Origin: Geobacter sp.
GTDB taxonomy: Bacteria; Desulfobacterota; Desulfuromonadia; Geobacterales; DSM-12255
NCBI GenBank assembly: GCA_012026855.1
Contig: VEOV01000078.1
Coordinates: 1-23,749 of the forward strand
Direction of reading: 5' to 3'
DNA length: 23,749 bases
This document shows, one piece after another, positions 1 through 7,525 of this stretch. The notes under the pieces are model-generated. The model searched no databases and had not been told where the DNA came from. It saw only the letters and a list, made by a program, of their open reading frames with translations. The first letter of the stretch is position 1. Each line of letters opens with the position of its first letter. A program made the translations under genes and the position numbers.

Positions 1-1070
1 ATCTCCAGTTTGCCGGCCTCTATTTTTGAAAAATCCAGGACATCGTTGATGATTCCCAAAAGCGCATCCGCCTCATTGGAAATGGTTTTTAAATAATTCT
101 GCTGCTGATCATCCAGGTCGAAATCCATCATCAGTTCGGCCATGCCGATGACCCCGTTGATGGGGGTGCGGATTTCATGGCTCATATTGGCCAGAAATCT
201 GGATTTTGCCCTGTTTGACGCTTCAGCAGCATCCTTTGCCCGGTTCAGCTCAAGAGTTCGCTCCAGTATTTTTTCTTCAAGTGTTCTGTTGGCCTGCTCC
301 AGTTGTCGGTCTCTTTCCTGAATCTGCGCCAGCATGGCGTTAAAGCCGGCAATCAAAGCTCCTGTTTCATCCTTGCTGGATGTTTCGGCGCGCAGGGAGT
401 AGTCCTGGCTGTAGCCGACACTGCCCATGGTTGTAACCAGATCAATGATCGGTTTTGTAATGATATTGCGCATTTTTGCCGCAATGATAAAGGTCAGAAC
501 AAGTACCGAGACAAATACCATGAAGCCGATGAGAAGGAGTCCACGCATCCTCAGGTACAGGTCGTTGAGATCGGCCTGGATGATTACTTTCCCTAGAGGC
601 TGCTTTTCGGCAGCGATATTCCTGACCGCTATCGCATATTGCCACGCCTCAAGCAGGTCTGATTTGTCTCGCACGATAGCTTCCGCCGATTTTGCAGTTG
701 TGCCCTGTCTGAAGTTGGTGTTGATAAAACTCGAAAAAGTAACGCCGTCAGCCGTGAGTATATAGGCCGCAACAATATGCTGCTTTTCTCTGAGCGGTTG
801 CAGCAGTTCGGTGGCAGCGGCCTGATCATTGAATATTAGTGGCGCTACCGAGTTGTTGGCGATGAGTTCAGAATATGCCGAGATTTCATCTCTAATCTCT
901 CTGCGTTTGTCTATGGCTTCATCGGCGATAAAGGCAAGCGATACCAGCATGATTATCATGGCACTCTGGATAACCATCAGCACAAGGAGTTTGCTGCGAA
1001 TCGAACAGTCCCTGAATCTGCTTCTTAAGGTAGGTGATTTTTCAGCCGGTTTGATGCCATCTGTAGTCAT
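1..1070 (-). CDS. CHASE8-HAMP sensor histidine kinase, 3' end outside window
   Basis: This is an inner-membrane sensor kinase. The 356 codons visible hold a first membrane segment (about residues 28-47), a periplasmic CHASE8-type domain (about 50-170, with the typical run ELIANNSVAPLIF), a second membrane segment (about 177-198), a HAMP linker, a coiled coil (about 250-288) and a HisKA domain. The phosphoacceptor is His298 in SHEIRTPINGVIGMAEL, followed by DVLDFSKIEAGKLE. The ATPase domain and any receiver domain lie beyond the left edge, so whether it is a hybrid kinase cannot be seen. The start ATG overlaps the stop of the YfiR-like gene (ATGA), which implies translational coupling. CHASE8 is the periplasmic sensor class of YfiN, the partner of YfiR in Pseudomonas. 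I infer that the adjacent YfiR-like protein controls this kinase. Confidence 0.93.
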   Translation of the reverse strand, partial: MTTDGIKPAEKSPTLRSRFRDCSIRSKLLVLMVIQSAMIIMLVSLAFIADEAIDKRREIRDEISAYSELIANNSVAPLIFNDQAAATELLQPLREKQHIVAAYILTADGVTFSSFINTNFRQGTTAKSAEAIVRDKSDLLEAWQYAIAVRNIAAEKQPLGKVIIQADLNDLYLRMRGLLLIGFMVFVSVLVLTFIIAAKMRNIITKPIIDLVTTMGSVGYSQDYSLRAETSSKDETGALIAGFNAMLAQIQERDRQLEQANRTLEEKILERTLELNRAKDAAEASNRAKSRFLANMSHEIRTPINGVIGMAELMMDFDLDDQQQNYLKTISNEADALLGIINDVLDFSKIEAGKLE

Positions 1071-1624
1071 CGTAGCACCTCATGGGCCAATTTGAGGAGA
1101 TGGCTGCTGATGTCCAGAGCGGATTTTCTGGCAGTAGCAAGGTTAACCGTGAAGTTTAATCTACTGTTAACAACCTTGAGCGTGATCATGCCACCTTCAT
1201 ACATGTGAAAATTATCAATGTCACTGATGGTCAATATCGATTCCTGTCTTATTGCATGCAGGGATCTCACAAAATCTTTTCGGGCCGTGGTATCAATGTA
1301 GATAATCTGACAGGATCTGAGGTCATCAATATCCGAGGACTTTCGGACAATGACTTTCCTGCCCAGGATGCTTTTGTTTTTCAGGATGTCCCAACTGTCG
1401 TCATTGCTGGCTTTAGTCAGCACCCCCACTTCGATGGCATCTTCCAATTTAAATACAGTTTTTGGCCAGGTGACGTAACGGATGGTGTTGTAGACGAACA
1501 CAGCTTTGGCCTGGGATTCGGTCAGTTGGGGCGAGGCTTGGGAGAGCTGCCGGGTAAGGGGGCAGAAAAGCAGGGCAGTCAGAAACAGCAGGATGATAAC
1601 AGGTCTCCCTGAAGGGATCAGCAT
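1067..1624 (-). CDS. YfiR-type periplasmic protein (DUF4154 family)
   Basis: This 185-residue exported protein has a hydrophobic N-terminal signal (about residues 8-30). The mature part is typical of the YfiR/HmsC-like DUF4154 family: it opens with AKAVFVYNTIRYVTWP and ends with SSHLLKLAHEVLR. YfiR in Pseudomonas is a periplasmic repressor of the CHASE8 diguanylate cyclase YfiN. Here the next gene is a CHASE8 histidine kinase whose start overlaps this stop by 4 bases. The TonB-dependent receptor ends 20 bases upstream, so all three genes look like one transcript. The only cysteine I see is in the signal region (LLFCPL), so the redox-sensitive disulfides described for Pseudomonas YfiR are not expected. 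The family call is firm. The regulatory role is inferred from context. Confidence 0.87.
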   Translation of the reverse strand: MLIPSGRPVIILLFLTALLFCPLTRQLSQASPQLTESQAKAVFVYNTIRYVTWPKTVFKLEDAIEVGVLTKASNDDSWDILKNKSILGRKVIVRKSSDIDDLRSCQIIYIDTTARKDFVRSLHAIRQESILTISDIDNFHMYEGGMITLKVVNSRLNFTVNLATARKSALDISSHLLKLAHEVLR

Positions 1625-1644
1625 AACATGAGCCTTTTCGAAGT

Positions 1645-3684
1645 TTACCTGAGCTTCCAGGTGACCATGGCAAAATAACTTCTGACGATTTCGGATGGTA
1701 CAGTGTTGACATACTCAGGGATGAATTCCGGCCGGTGGTCGTGAAACAGGTTCTGGCCGACCAGGGAGAGCTCCAGGTCCTTATACGGCTTCCAGGAAAT
1801 TCTGGCATCCATGGTGGCATAACCAGGCATCGACTGACTGTCGATCCAGTCGATCCTTTCGACAGCCCTTAACCAGAGATCCAGGTTTACCCCGCTACCC
1901 AGATCCATTCCCGATCTGATAGAGAGCTGTTGTCTTGGTGTGTCTCCGGCAGCGTTGCCTTTGTTGATCTGGTCGATGCTGGTGCCGTCCAGGTACATGA
2001 AAAGTTTTTCGAAGCTGTATGCTCCGCGAAGCCGCCACCAGTCAAACGGCGTCAATTCCAGAGCCGCTTCGGCGCCATAGGCATAACCATGCATATCGTT
2101 GCTGAGGATGAAGGGCTGCACGGCATTGGTCGTTTCTGCATAGGGCTGCCCTGGCTTGAGTACCCTCAGGTTCCTGTAATCGTTGTAGAACAGTGCCACA
2201 TCAATGCTTAGCCGCGTTGTGATTTCTGAGCGGCTTCCCAATTCGTAGGCAATTACCTCTTCGGACTTTAACTGGGTGCTCCCCAGAATTTCAAGCCGGA
2301 GTGGTATTGGCAGTGAGTTGGGCGGCGTTGCCGGCGGCAGCGACCGGTAACGGTAGATTATTTGCTGGTCCCCCACAGTGGGTGTTCTTACTGCCCTTGA
2401 AACGGCGGTCCAGAGGGAGGTCTGCTGATTCGGCGTCCAGATCAGGCGGCCGTTGGGCTGAAGTTCGAAGCCTGTGGTGTCGTTGTGCTCCAGTCTTGCC
2501 CCGAAGATTAGCGACAGCCTGTTGGGTATCAATGAAATCTCGTCATGAATGAAGCTGCTGTAGAGGCTGGTGCTGGTACTCTGCTCGGGAAAATCGAGTG
2601 TCGTGCTGCTGAGGAGTTTAATGCTGCCGTAGCGGTAGCCGGCGCCCCAGATAATGTCCTGGTTCGTTCCCAGGGTAAATCTGTGCTGGAAGTCGATGTC
2701 TATATTGTCGAAGGTCTGGGGAAGGATCAACATGTCCCGCTTGTCATGGTCATAGTAAGCCTGCAGGGTGTGGCTGCTGCTGTCGGCAAGCTTCCGCTGC
2801 CAGCGGAAAAAAACGTCCCCGCCATCGATGCCGGTCCTGCCCGGAGTCAGAAAGTCGTAGGGGGGGGGTGAATCTGCCGGTAGCCGGTATAGCTTGTAGG
2901 TTTCGTTGAGTTTGCCGGAATTGTAGTCCCCCTGCAGGGTAAAACTGTCAGTTGCCGTCGGCGAGGAGTCCATCCTGACGCCTGCCATGCTGTTATGCCA
3001 GGCGTCATTGGTGTCATTGCCGTTGGCGTCTACAAAATGGCCTCTTTCCAGATGCTTTGCATAGACCCTGTATGTGGTCGACGGTGAAAGCTGGCCGCCG
3101 TATCTCAAGGTCGCAAAGCCCTTTTCGTAATTTCCTCCTCCGGCACTGGCCAGCAGTCCATTGGTATGCTCGGAGCTTTTGGTGATTATGTTAATTACGC
3201 CGTTGACCGCATTGGCCCCCCAAAGCGATGCTCCTGGTCCCCTGATGACCTCAATCCTGTCGATATCCTCCAGAACTGTATCCTGTGTTTCCCAGTAAAC
3301 TCCCAGGAAGAACGGTGTATAAATACTTCTGCCATCCTTCAATACCAGCAGTTTGTTGGAAAAACGGCCATTGAACCCCCTGGCCGATACGGCCCATTTA
3401 CTACTGTCGATGCGTGCCACCTGTATGCCCGGAACCATGCGGAGCGCATCAGGGATGTTCGTTACACCGGAGCGCCGGATATCTTCCTGGGTTATGACAA
3501 AGATTGCTGCAGCGGCATCGGTAAGCGACTGTGATTTTTTCGATACGGAAGTAACTTTAAGATCCATTAGTGATTCAAGGGGGAGGGTAGCCGGGTCGAT
3601 CTCTTCTGCCGATGATGGCTGGATGAAGCAGGTGATAAAAGAAAAACTCAGGGATATCAATGATATAAATCGAGTTACATTCAT
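1645..3684 (-). CDS. TonB-dependent outer-membrane receptor
   Basis: This is an outer-membrane beta-barrel receptor of 679 residues. A signal peptide (MNVTRFISLISLSFSFITC...PSSA) leads to a plug domain (about residues 40-160) with the landmarks VPGIQVARI, ARGFNGR, DRIEVIRGPGASLWGANAV and NGVINIITK. The barrel fills the rest. An in-frame ATG exists 48 bases further upstream (3732). I prefer 3684 because a purine-rich AGGAGCAAGGGTG lies just upstream, the signal peptide starts there, and the predicted promoter would place the transcript start only about 7 bases before 3732. The last residues are VTWKLR, without the usual terminal aromatic. The substrate cannot be read from the sequence. Neighbouring YfiR-like and kinase genes suggest a sensing role as well as transport. 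Confidence 0.92.
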   Translation of the reverse strand: MNVTRFISLISLSFSFITCFIQPSSAEEIDPATLPLESLMDLKVTSVSKKSQSLTDAAAAIFVITQEDIRRSGVTNIPDALRMVPGIQVARIDSSKWAVSARGFNGRFSNKLLVLKDGRSIYTPFFLGVYWETQDTVLEDIDRIEVIRGPGASLWGANAVNGVINIITKSSEHTNGLLASAGGGNYEKGFATLRYGGQLSPSTTYRVYAKHLERGHFVDANGNDTNDAWHNSMAGVRMDSSPTATDSFTLQGDYNSGKLNETYKLYRLPADSPPPYDFLTPGRTGIDGGDVFFRWQRKLADSSSHTLQAYYDHDKRDMLILPQTFDNIDIDFQHRFTLGTNQDIIWGAGYRYGSIKLLSSTTLDFPEQSTSTSLYSSFIHDEISLIPNRLSLIFGARLEHNDTTGFELQPNGRLIWTPNQQTSLWTAVSRAVRTPTVGDQQIIYRYRSLPPATPPNSLPIPLRLEILGSTQLKSEEVIAYELGSRSEITTRLSIDVALFYNDYRNLRVLKPGQPYAETTNAVQPFILSNDMHGYAYGAEAALELTPFDWWRLRGAYSFEKLFMYLDGTSIDQINKGNAAGDTPRQQLSIRSGMDLGSGVNLDLWLRAVERIDWIDSQSMPGYATMDARISWKPYKDLELSLVGQNLFHDHRPEFIPEYVNTVPSEIVRSYFAMVTWKLR
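2860..2868 (-). repeat. (C)9 homopolymer inside the TonB receptor gene
   Basis: There are nine consecutive G on the plus strand, which read as CCC CCC CCC (Pro273-Pro275 from the 3684 start) in the coding strand. The prolines sit in a loop-like stretch (ADSPPPYDFLTPGR). Gain or loss of one base would frameshift the receptor. Tracts of this length are used for phase variation in some bacteria. Whether this one varies is unknown. Confidence 0.6.
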
Positions 3685-3745
3685 ATTGAAAACACCCTTG
3701 CTCCTGAATTCATAACAAATTATATGACTCAATTGATTCTGAATG

Positions 3746-3773
3746 ATTTTACATGTTAATTAGCTCATGTCAA
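3746..3773 (-). promoter_or_regulatory. Sigma-70-type promoter of the TonB receptor operon
   Basis: On the minus strand, TTGACA (3773-3768) and TAAAAT (3751-3746) are separated by 16 bases. That is 6/6 and 5/6 matches to consensus. The predicted transcript start near 3739 gives a leader of about 55 bases to the ATG at 3684. I saw no convincing Fur box. Confidence 0.68.
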
Positions 3774-3808
3774 CAAAAGAGGAAAACCTTCATTAATTCA
3801 TCGAGTTG

Positions 3809-3837
3809 TTGAACTGTGAAAGAATCGGTGTTATTAT
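3809..3837 (+). promoter_or_regulatory. Sigma-70-type promoter of the cytidylate-kinase-like gene
   Basis: TTGAAC (3809-3814) and TATTAT (3832-3837) are separated by 17 bases. The predicted start is about 7 bases after the -10, leaving a short leader that contains the ribosome-binding site AAGGAGGG (3855-3862) before the ATG at 3868. It points away from the TonB operon promoter. Confidence 0.65.
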
Positions 3838-3867
3838 CCTGCCTCAATCGCGTCAAGGAGGGTTCAG

Positions 3868-4689
3868 ATGGCTATTATCACCATATCCCGTGAAATGGGT
3901 ACCGGTGCCTACAAAATTGCGAAAGATGTCGCAAAAAAGCTCAAGTATACTCTGGTCGATGGTGCCAAAATTGCCGAAGTAGCCAGTCGATACGGCCTGA
4001 CGAATGATATTCTGGAAAGGGTCGATGAAAAACCTCCTGTTTACAGAACGGCGGATGATCGTCTGAATGCGGCCTATCTTAATATGATTGAGCTTATTTT
4101 TCTGGATTTTGCCAAGGCCGGCAACGTAATTCTTTATGGCCGTGGTTGTCAGGATCTTTTGAAAGGTGTTGGCAATATGCTCAAGGTCAGATTCATCGCC
4201 CCTTTTGAGGAGCGTGTTGAAAATTTTGCCGAGCGTGAATGGATCGATCCCGATCTCGCCCATGAATACATCAGAAAGAGTGATCATCAGAGAGCCGGCT
4301 TCATTCATTTCTATTTTGACAGGAACTGGAATGATCCTCTCGGTTACGATCTGACTTTCAACACCTCGGTACTCAGTGAACCGGCAATAGTTGACTGTAT
4401 AGTTGCTGCTGCAAAGGATCAGAGGTTCAAGGATGGCGAGGAAGATTCAATAAAGCTTATCGATGATATAATCCTGGCCAAGCGGACTGAAACCGAGCTG
4501 CTTAGATCGGGGAATATCGAGAGTCTGCATTTGAAGATCACTGCCTATAACGGCGTCGTCCATCTCTCAGGGCATGTGCACTCGGAAGAAGAACTTGCCG
4601 AGGCGGCGAGAATTGCTGATGGTTTAAAAAGTGTGAAATCAGTTAAAAATGATCTCCAGGTGGTTTCGTTTAAAAAATACAAGGAGTAG
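3868..4689 (+). CDS. Cytidylate-kinase-like protein fused to a BON domain
   Basis: The protein has 273 residues. Residues 1 to about 190 match the cytidylate-kinase-like family (Cytidylate_kin2), with the nucleotide-binding loop at ISREMGTGAYKIAKDVAKKL, then NVILYGRGCQDLL and RFIAPFEERVENFAERE. The loop has GTGA where the family usually has GSGG. Residues about 199-267 form a BON domain (IESLHLKITAYNGVVHLSGHV, then ...VKSVKNDLQVV). BON domains usually occur in exported or membrane-associated proteins, yet no signal peptide or membrane segment is visible, so this one is predicted to be cytoplasmic. A strong ribosome-binding site and promoter precede it and a terminator follows, so it is probably a single-gene transcript. 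True cytidylate kinase activity is uncertain; a regulatory role is possible. Confidence 0.85.
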   Translation: MAIITISREMGTGAYKIAKDVAKKLKYTLVDGAKIAEVASRYGLTNDILERVDEKPPVYRTADDRLNAAYLNMIELIFLDFAKAGNVILYGRGCQDLLKGVGNMLKVRFIAPFEERVENFAEREWIDPDLAHEYIRKSDHQRAGFIHFYFDRNWNDPLGYDLTFNTSVLSEPAIVDCIVAAAKDQRFKDGEEDSIKLIDDIILAKRTETELLRSGNIESLHLKITAYNGVVHLSGHVHSEEELAEAARIADGLKSVKSVKNDLQVVSFKKYKE

Positions 4690-4703
4690 CAAGCCTTTAT
4701 CTT

Positions 4704-4739
4704 AAAAAAAAGACCCGCTTCAGAGCGGGTCTTTTTTTT
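4704..4739. terminator. Bidirectional intrinsic terminator between convergent genes
   Basis: A perfect 9-bp stem (AGACCCGCT at 4711-4719 with AGCGGGTCT at 4724-4732) closes a TCAG loop. It is flanked by seven A on the left and seven T on the right, so it can end transcripts from both sides: the cytidylate-kinase-like gene on the plus strand and the fbp cluster on the minus strand. The T/A tract touches the stop codon of the small acidic protein. Confidence 0.92.
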
Positions 4740-4995
4740 ATTCTTCGTAGTCTTCACTCTCGTCATAATCTTCTTCACTATCGAAGTCGTCTTCATCCCC
4801 TTCATGTTCATCATAAACAACAGCTTGACGGTCATCTTCTTCTCGAATCGCCTCAAATTTCTCCAGAAGCTCTTCATTGCTGCAGTAGCGATCCCGTTTG
4901 AAGTTGCACGAGTCGAGGTCGCAAATATCAAAAAGCTGAATTTCGCTGCAAAGCCGTTTCTCTACGGGTTTTACTTCCTGATTATCTGCTGTCAT
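4738..4995 (-). CDS. Small acidic cysteine-containing protein, unknown function
   Basis: This 85-residue protein has no signal peptide. Its N-terminal half carries four cysteines (C16, C25, C30, C38) in the spacing C-x8-C-x4-C-x7-C, followed by a short helix (SNEELLEKFEAI). Such spacing suggests a metal or Fe-S site, but that is inference. The last 34 residues are extremely acidic (21 Asp/Glu, with several Tyr). The start ATG overlaps the TGA of fbp by 4 bases, so its translation is probably coupled to fructose-1,6-bisphosphatase. The terminator follows at once. I do not recognise a named family. The overlap with fbp and the ordered cysteines make it likely to be a real gene. Confidence 0.75.
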   Translation of the reverse strand: MTADNQEVKPVEKRLCSEIQLFDICDLDSCNFKRDRYCSNEELLEKFEAIREEDDRQAVVYDEHEGDEDDFDSEEDYDESEDYEE

Positions 4996-5945
4996 TTACC
5001 GGAATTCTCCTCGGCAAGAAAATCAACCGCTTTTTGCACATCTTCGCTGCAGCCGATATATACCGGTTCGCGGTGGTCGAGGCACTCAGGTTTAACATCC
5101 AGGATGGGGATGATGCCGTTGCTGGCAGCTCCGCCGGCCTGCTCGATGAGGAACGCCATGGGATTAAGTTCAAACAGGAGACGTAGTTTCCCCCTGGGGG
5201 CATCCTTAAGGGCAGGGTACATGAAGATCCCTTTGCCCTTCATCAACACCTGGTTGATGTCAGGCACGAAGCCGCCGGAATAGCGGAGTTTGCTCCCTTT
5301 TGCTTCAAGGTAGCTGACAAATTTCTCTGTCCCTTGAGAATACTTCTTTCTCAGTCCGCCCGGAGCATGGATGTCTCCGGAAGGCTTCATGGCAATGTTT
5401 TCCCTTGAAAGGGTGTACTCCATCAATGAATTCATGGTGAATTCATGGACACCTTTACCAATTGAATAGACCATGGAAACCCTTGGTCCGTAGAGGAGAT
5501 AAAGAGCGGCTACCTGCTGGCGGCCTTCCTGGAAAAGATCGCACCCCTTGTAAATAGAAACTATGGTGCCGATGGACAGGTTGACATCAACCAGAGATGA
5601 GCCGTCCAACGGGTCGTAGGCTACCGAGTAGAGCCCCGGGCCGTCACTTTGGGCGTGATAAACTTCATCCATCTCCTCTGAGGCAATATTGCAGACAACA
5701 CCGGAATGAATCAGTCTTTTGCGCAGTATTCTGTCTGAGAGAACATCAAGGGCCAACTGCTCTTCACCATAAAGGTTCGAAGTTCCGGCCACACCCAGAT
5801 CGCCGGTACGGACGGCGTTGATGACATATTTACTGGCTTCGGCAATTTCGCAAATCAGGTGAATCAGGTTTTCGCAGATATTCTGACTTCTGAGATGTCT
5901 GCGCAGGTCAAGCTGAAACCTTGTTTTTCCTGCCTCTTTGTACAT
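4992..5945 (-). CDS. fbp: Fructose-1,6-bisphosphatase, class I
   Basis: The enzyme hydrolyses fructose 1,6-bisphosphate to fructose 6-phosphate in gluconeogenesis, in the cytoplasm. The 317-residue length is normal for class I. Metal and substrate landmarks are ASEEMDE (residues 88-94), the signature YDPLDGSS (110-117), YSGGFVPDINQVLMKGKG (222-239) and NPMAFLIEQAGGAASNG (261-277), where Glu268 is the expected metal ligand. The start ATG is preceded by AAGGGGGG. The small acidic protein overlaps its 3' end by 4 bases, and rlmD lies 68 bases upstream in the same direction. I saw no clear terminator between them, so read-through from rlmD is possible. Confidence 0.95.
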   Translation of the reverse strand: MYKEAGKTRFQLDLRRHLRSQNICENLIHLICEIAEASKYVINAVRTGDLGVAGTSNLYGEEQLALDVLSDRILRKRLIHSGVVCNIASEEMDEVYHAQSDGPGLYSVAYDPLDGSSLVDVNLSIGTIVSIYKGCDLFQEGRQQVAALYLLYGPRVSMVYSIGKGVHEFTMNSLMEYTLSRENIAMKPSGDIHAPGGLRKKYSQGTEKFVSYLEAKGSKLRYSGGFVPDINQVLMKGKGIFMYPALKDAPRGKLRLLFELNPMAFLIEQAGGAASNGIIPILDVKPECLDHREPVYIGCSEDVQKAVDFLAEENSGK

Positions 5946-6013
5946 GAGCCCCCCTTAAAGAAGATGTAACTTTTTATTACTCAAAAGTGCGTATCAAGGC
6001 AAGCAATATGTTG

Positions 6014-7402
6014 CTACTTACTTGTCAGGAGGGCAACATTTTCGATGTGCGGTGTGTGGGGGAACAAGTCCACCGGTTGAATTTGCGAGGTTTTATAGCC
6101 GAGTTCACTGAGGAGCTGCAGGTCTCTGCCGAGAGTCTCCGGTGAACAGGAAACATAAATGATTTTTTGCGGCGCCAGAGCGGCCACATGTTTTAGGACG
6201 CTTGCTTCACACCCCTTGCGCGGAGGATTCAGTATGACCACGTCAATGTCTGCCTGCTCGCTTTTAAGCTTATGGAGCAGTTTCGCTGCGTCGCCGGCGA
6301 TAAAGGCACAGTTATTGGTTCTGTTAAGCTTCGCATTGGTGGCCGCGTCCTGAACTGCTTCTTCAACAACTTCGATGCCCAGGACTGAAGCTGCCTTTTT
6401 GGAGAGATGGAGTGAGATTGCGCCGCTACCGCAATAAAGATCGAGTACGGTTTCTCCCCCGCTAAGGGCGGCAAACTCAACAACCTTGCGATAGATAATT
6501 GCTGCACTGCCGCTGTTTATCTGGAAAAAAGAGCGGGGTGACACCAGAAATCTGATGCCGTTCAGCGTTGCCAGCAGTGATTTTTCCTTTGTTATGATGA
6601 TGTCCTTGTCGCCAAGGATAACGTTGCCGGCAGACTGGTTGATGTTCTGGGCCATGACGGCTATTTCAGGAACCTCTTTTGCCACGAATGCTGCCAGATG
6701 GTGAATTTCATTGTAGCTCCGGTTGGCGACCACGAAAATCACCATTGCCCGGTTTTCCTGCTCTGCAACCCGGACAACCAGATACCTGAGCAGCCCTTCA
6801 CCCGACCTGGGGTGGAAGACCGGTACCCTTCCTTTGACTATGCCGGTTTTCACGGCTGCAACGATACGGTTTATCAGAGGATGGTGCAGGGGACAGGCAG
6901 ATATGTCGACAATATCGTGGCTGCCACGCTTGTAGATGCCAATCAATGGTGCGTTGTACCTGCCGCCTACCACCAGTTTGGCGCTGTTGCGGTAGTTAAG
7001 CTCCTGGGGCGAAGCAATTACAGGCAGGATGGTGGTGTCAACAAGATCAGTGTGGCAGTGAATCCTGTTGGCAACCTGCTCATGCTTCCACGTCAGTTCA
7101 GCTGAATACTGCATGTTGATGAGGCTGCAGCCGTCGCACTCCTTCGTGACACGACAACTGGAGTTGATCCTCATGGCAGAAGGAGAGATGATCCTGACTG
7201 TCTGGGCGCTGATCTTGTTAGTACCGACATGGCTGATCTTTGCTTTGACTTTTTCGCCGGGCAGTGCGCCCACAACCCTGACCTGCCGTCTGTCGGCAAT
7301 GCCGATGCCATTCCCTTCCGAGTCAAGGGCTGATATGTCGATGTCAATGGTGTCACCTTTTTTGAAAGGTGCTGAATTATGCTTGTCTGCTATAGTTTTC
7401 AT
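6014..7402 (-). CDS. rlmD: RlmD/RumA-type 23S rRNA (uracil-5-)-methyltransferase
   Basis: This is a 462-residue SAM-dependent RNA uracil C5-methyltransferase. An N-terminal TRAM domain (about residues 15-75) is followed by the [4Fe-4S] cysteines C83, C89, C92 and C170, the same C-x5-C-x2-C...C pattern as E. coli RumA. The SAM-binding motif is TVLDLYCGSGAISLHLS. NPPRKGC and YVSCSPETLGRD follow, with Cys419 as the catalytic nucleophile. In E. coli the target is U1939 of 23S rRNA. Paralogues in this family modify other uridines (RlmC, TrmA-like), so the exact site is not certain here. The ribosome-binding site is weak. It is divergent from the FecR gene. Confidence 0.9.
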   Translation of the reverse strand: MKTIADKHNSAPFKKGDTIDIDISALDSEGNGIGIADRRQVRVVGALPGEKVKAKISHVGTNKISAQTVRIISPSAMRINSSCRVTKECDGCSLINMQYSAELTWKHEQVANRIHCHTDLVDTTILPVIASPQELNYRNSAKLVVGGRYNAPLIGIYKRGSHDIVDISACPLHHPLINRIVAAVKTGIVKGRVPVFHPRSGEGLLRYLVVRVAEQENRAMVIFVVANRSYNEIHHLAAFVAKEVPEIAVMAQNINQSAGNVILGDKDIIITKEKSLLATLNGIRFLVSPRSFFQINSGSAAIIYRKVVEFAALSGGETVLDLYCGSGAISLHLSKKAASVLGIEVVEEAVQDAATNAKLNRTNNCAFIAGDAAKLLHKLKSEQADIDVVILNPPRKGCEASVLKHVAALAPQKIIYVSCSPETLGRDLQLLSELGYKTSQIQPVDLFPHTPHIENVALLTSK

Positions 7403-7448
7403 GGGCTCTATCTATTCGCTAAACTGCATCATTGTCAACTCATATCTC

Positions 7449-7477
7449 TTGACAGGGGTACTGATTGGGCTTATTGA
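7449..7477 (+). promoter_or_regulatory. Candidate promoter of the FecR-cyclase pair
   Basis: A perfect -35 TTGACA (7449-7454) is followed 17 bases later by a poor -10, TATTGA (7472-7477, 3/6 matches). It lies in the 123-base divergent spacer upstream of the FecR gene. The weak -10 could mean an activated promoter. The rest of the spacer shows no clear motif. Confidence 0.4.
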
Positions 7478-7525
7478 ATAAGAACGCTCTTAGGTGGCGG
7501 ATACCAGCTGATTACAGGGGGATTT

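Noticed and set aside
1205..1612. Plus-strand open frame opposite the YfiR-like gene
   Set aside because: Shadow of the DUF4154 gene, whose operon overlaps and family motifs are clear.
3733..3867. Fur box in front of the TonB receptor gene
   Set aside because: AT-rich sequence is present, but I could not find a convincing 19-base Fur-type inverted repeat.
6002..6015. Hairpin AGCAA-TATG-TTGCT at the end of rlmD as terminator
   Set aside because: The stem is only 5 bp with weak pairs and no T tract on the minus strand.
7403..7525. Cyclic di-GMP riboswitch in the spacer before the FecR gene
   Set aside because: No GEMM-type conserved core or paired helices were found; such riboswitches are common in this bacterial group, so I looked for one specifically.
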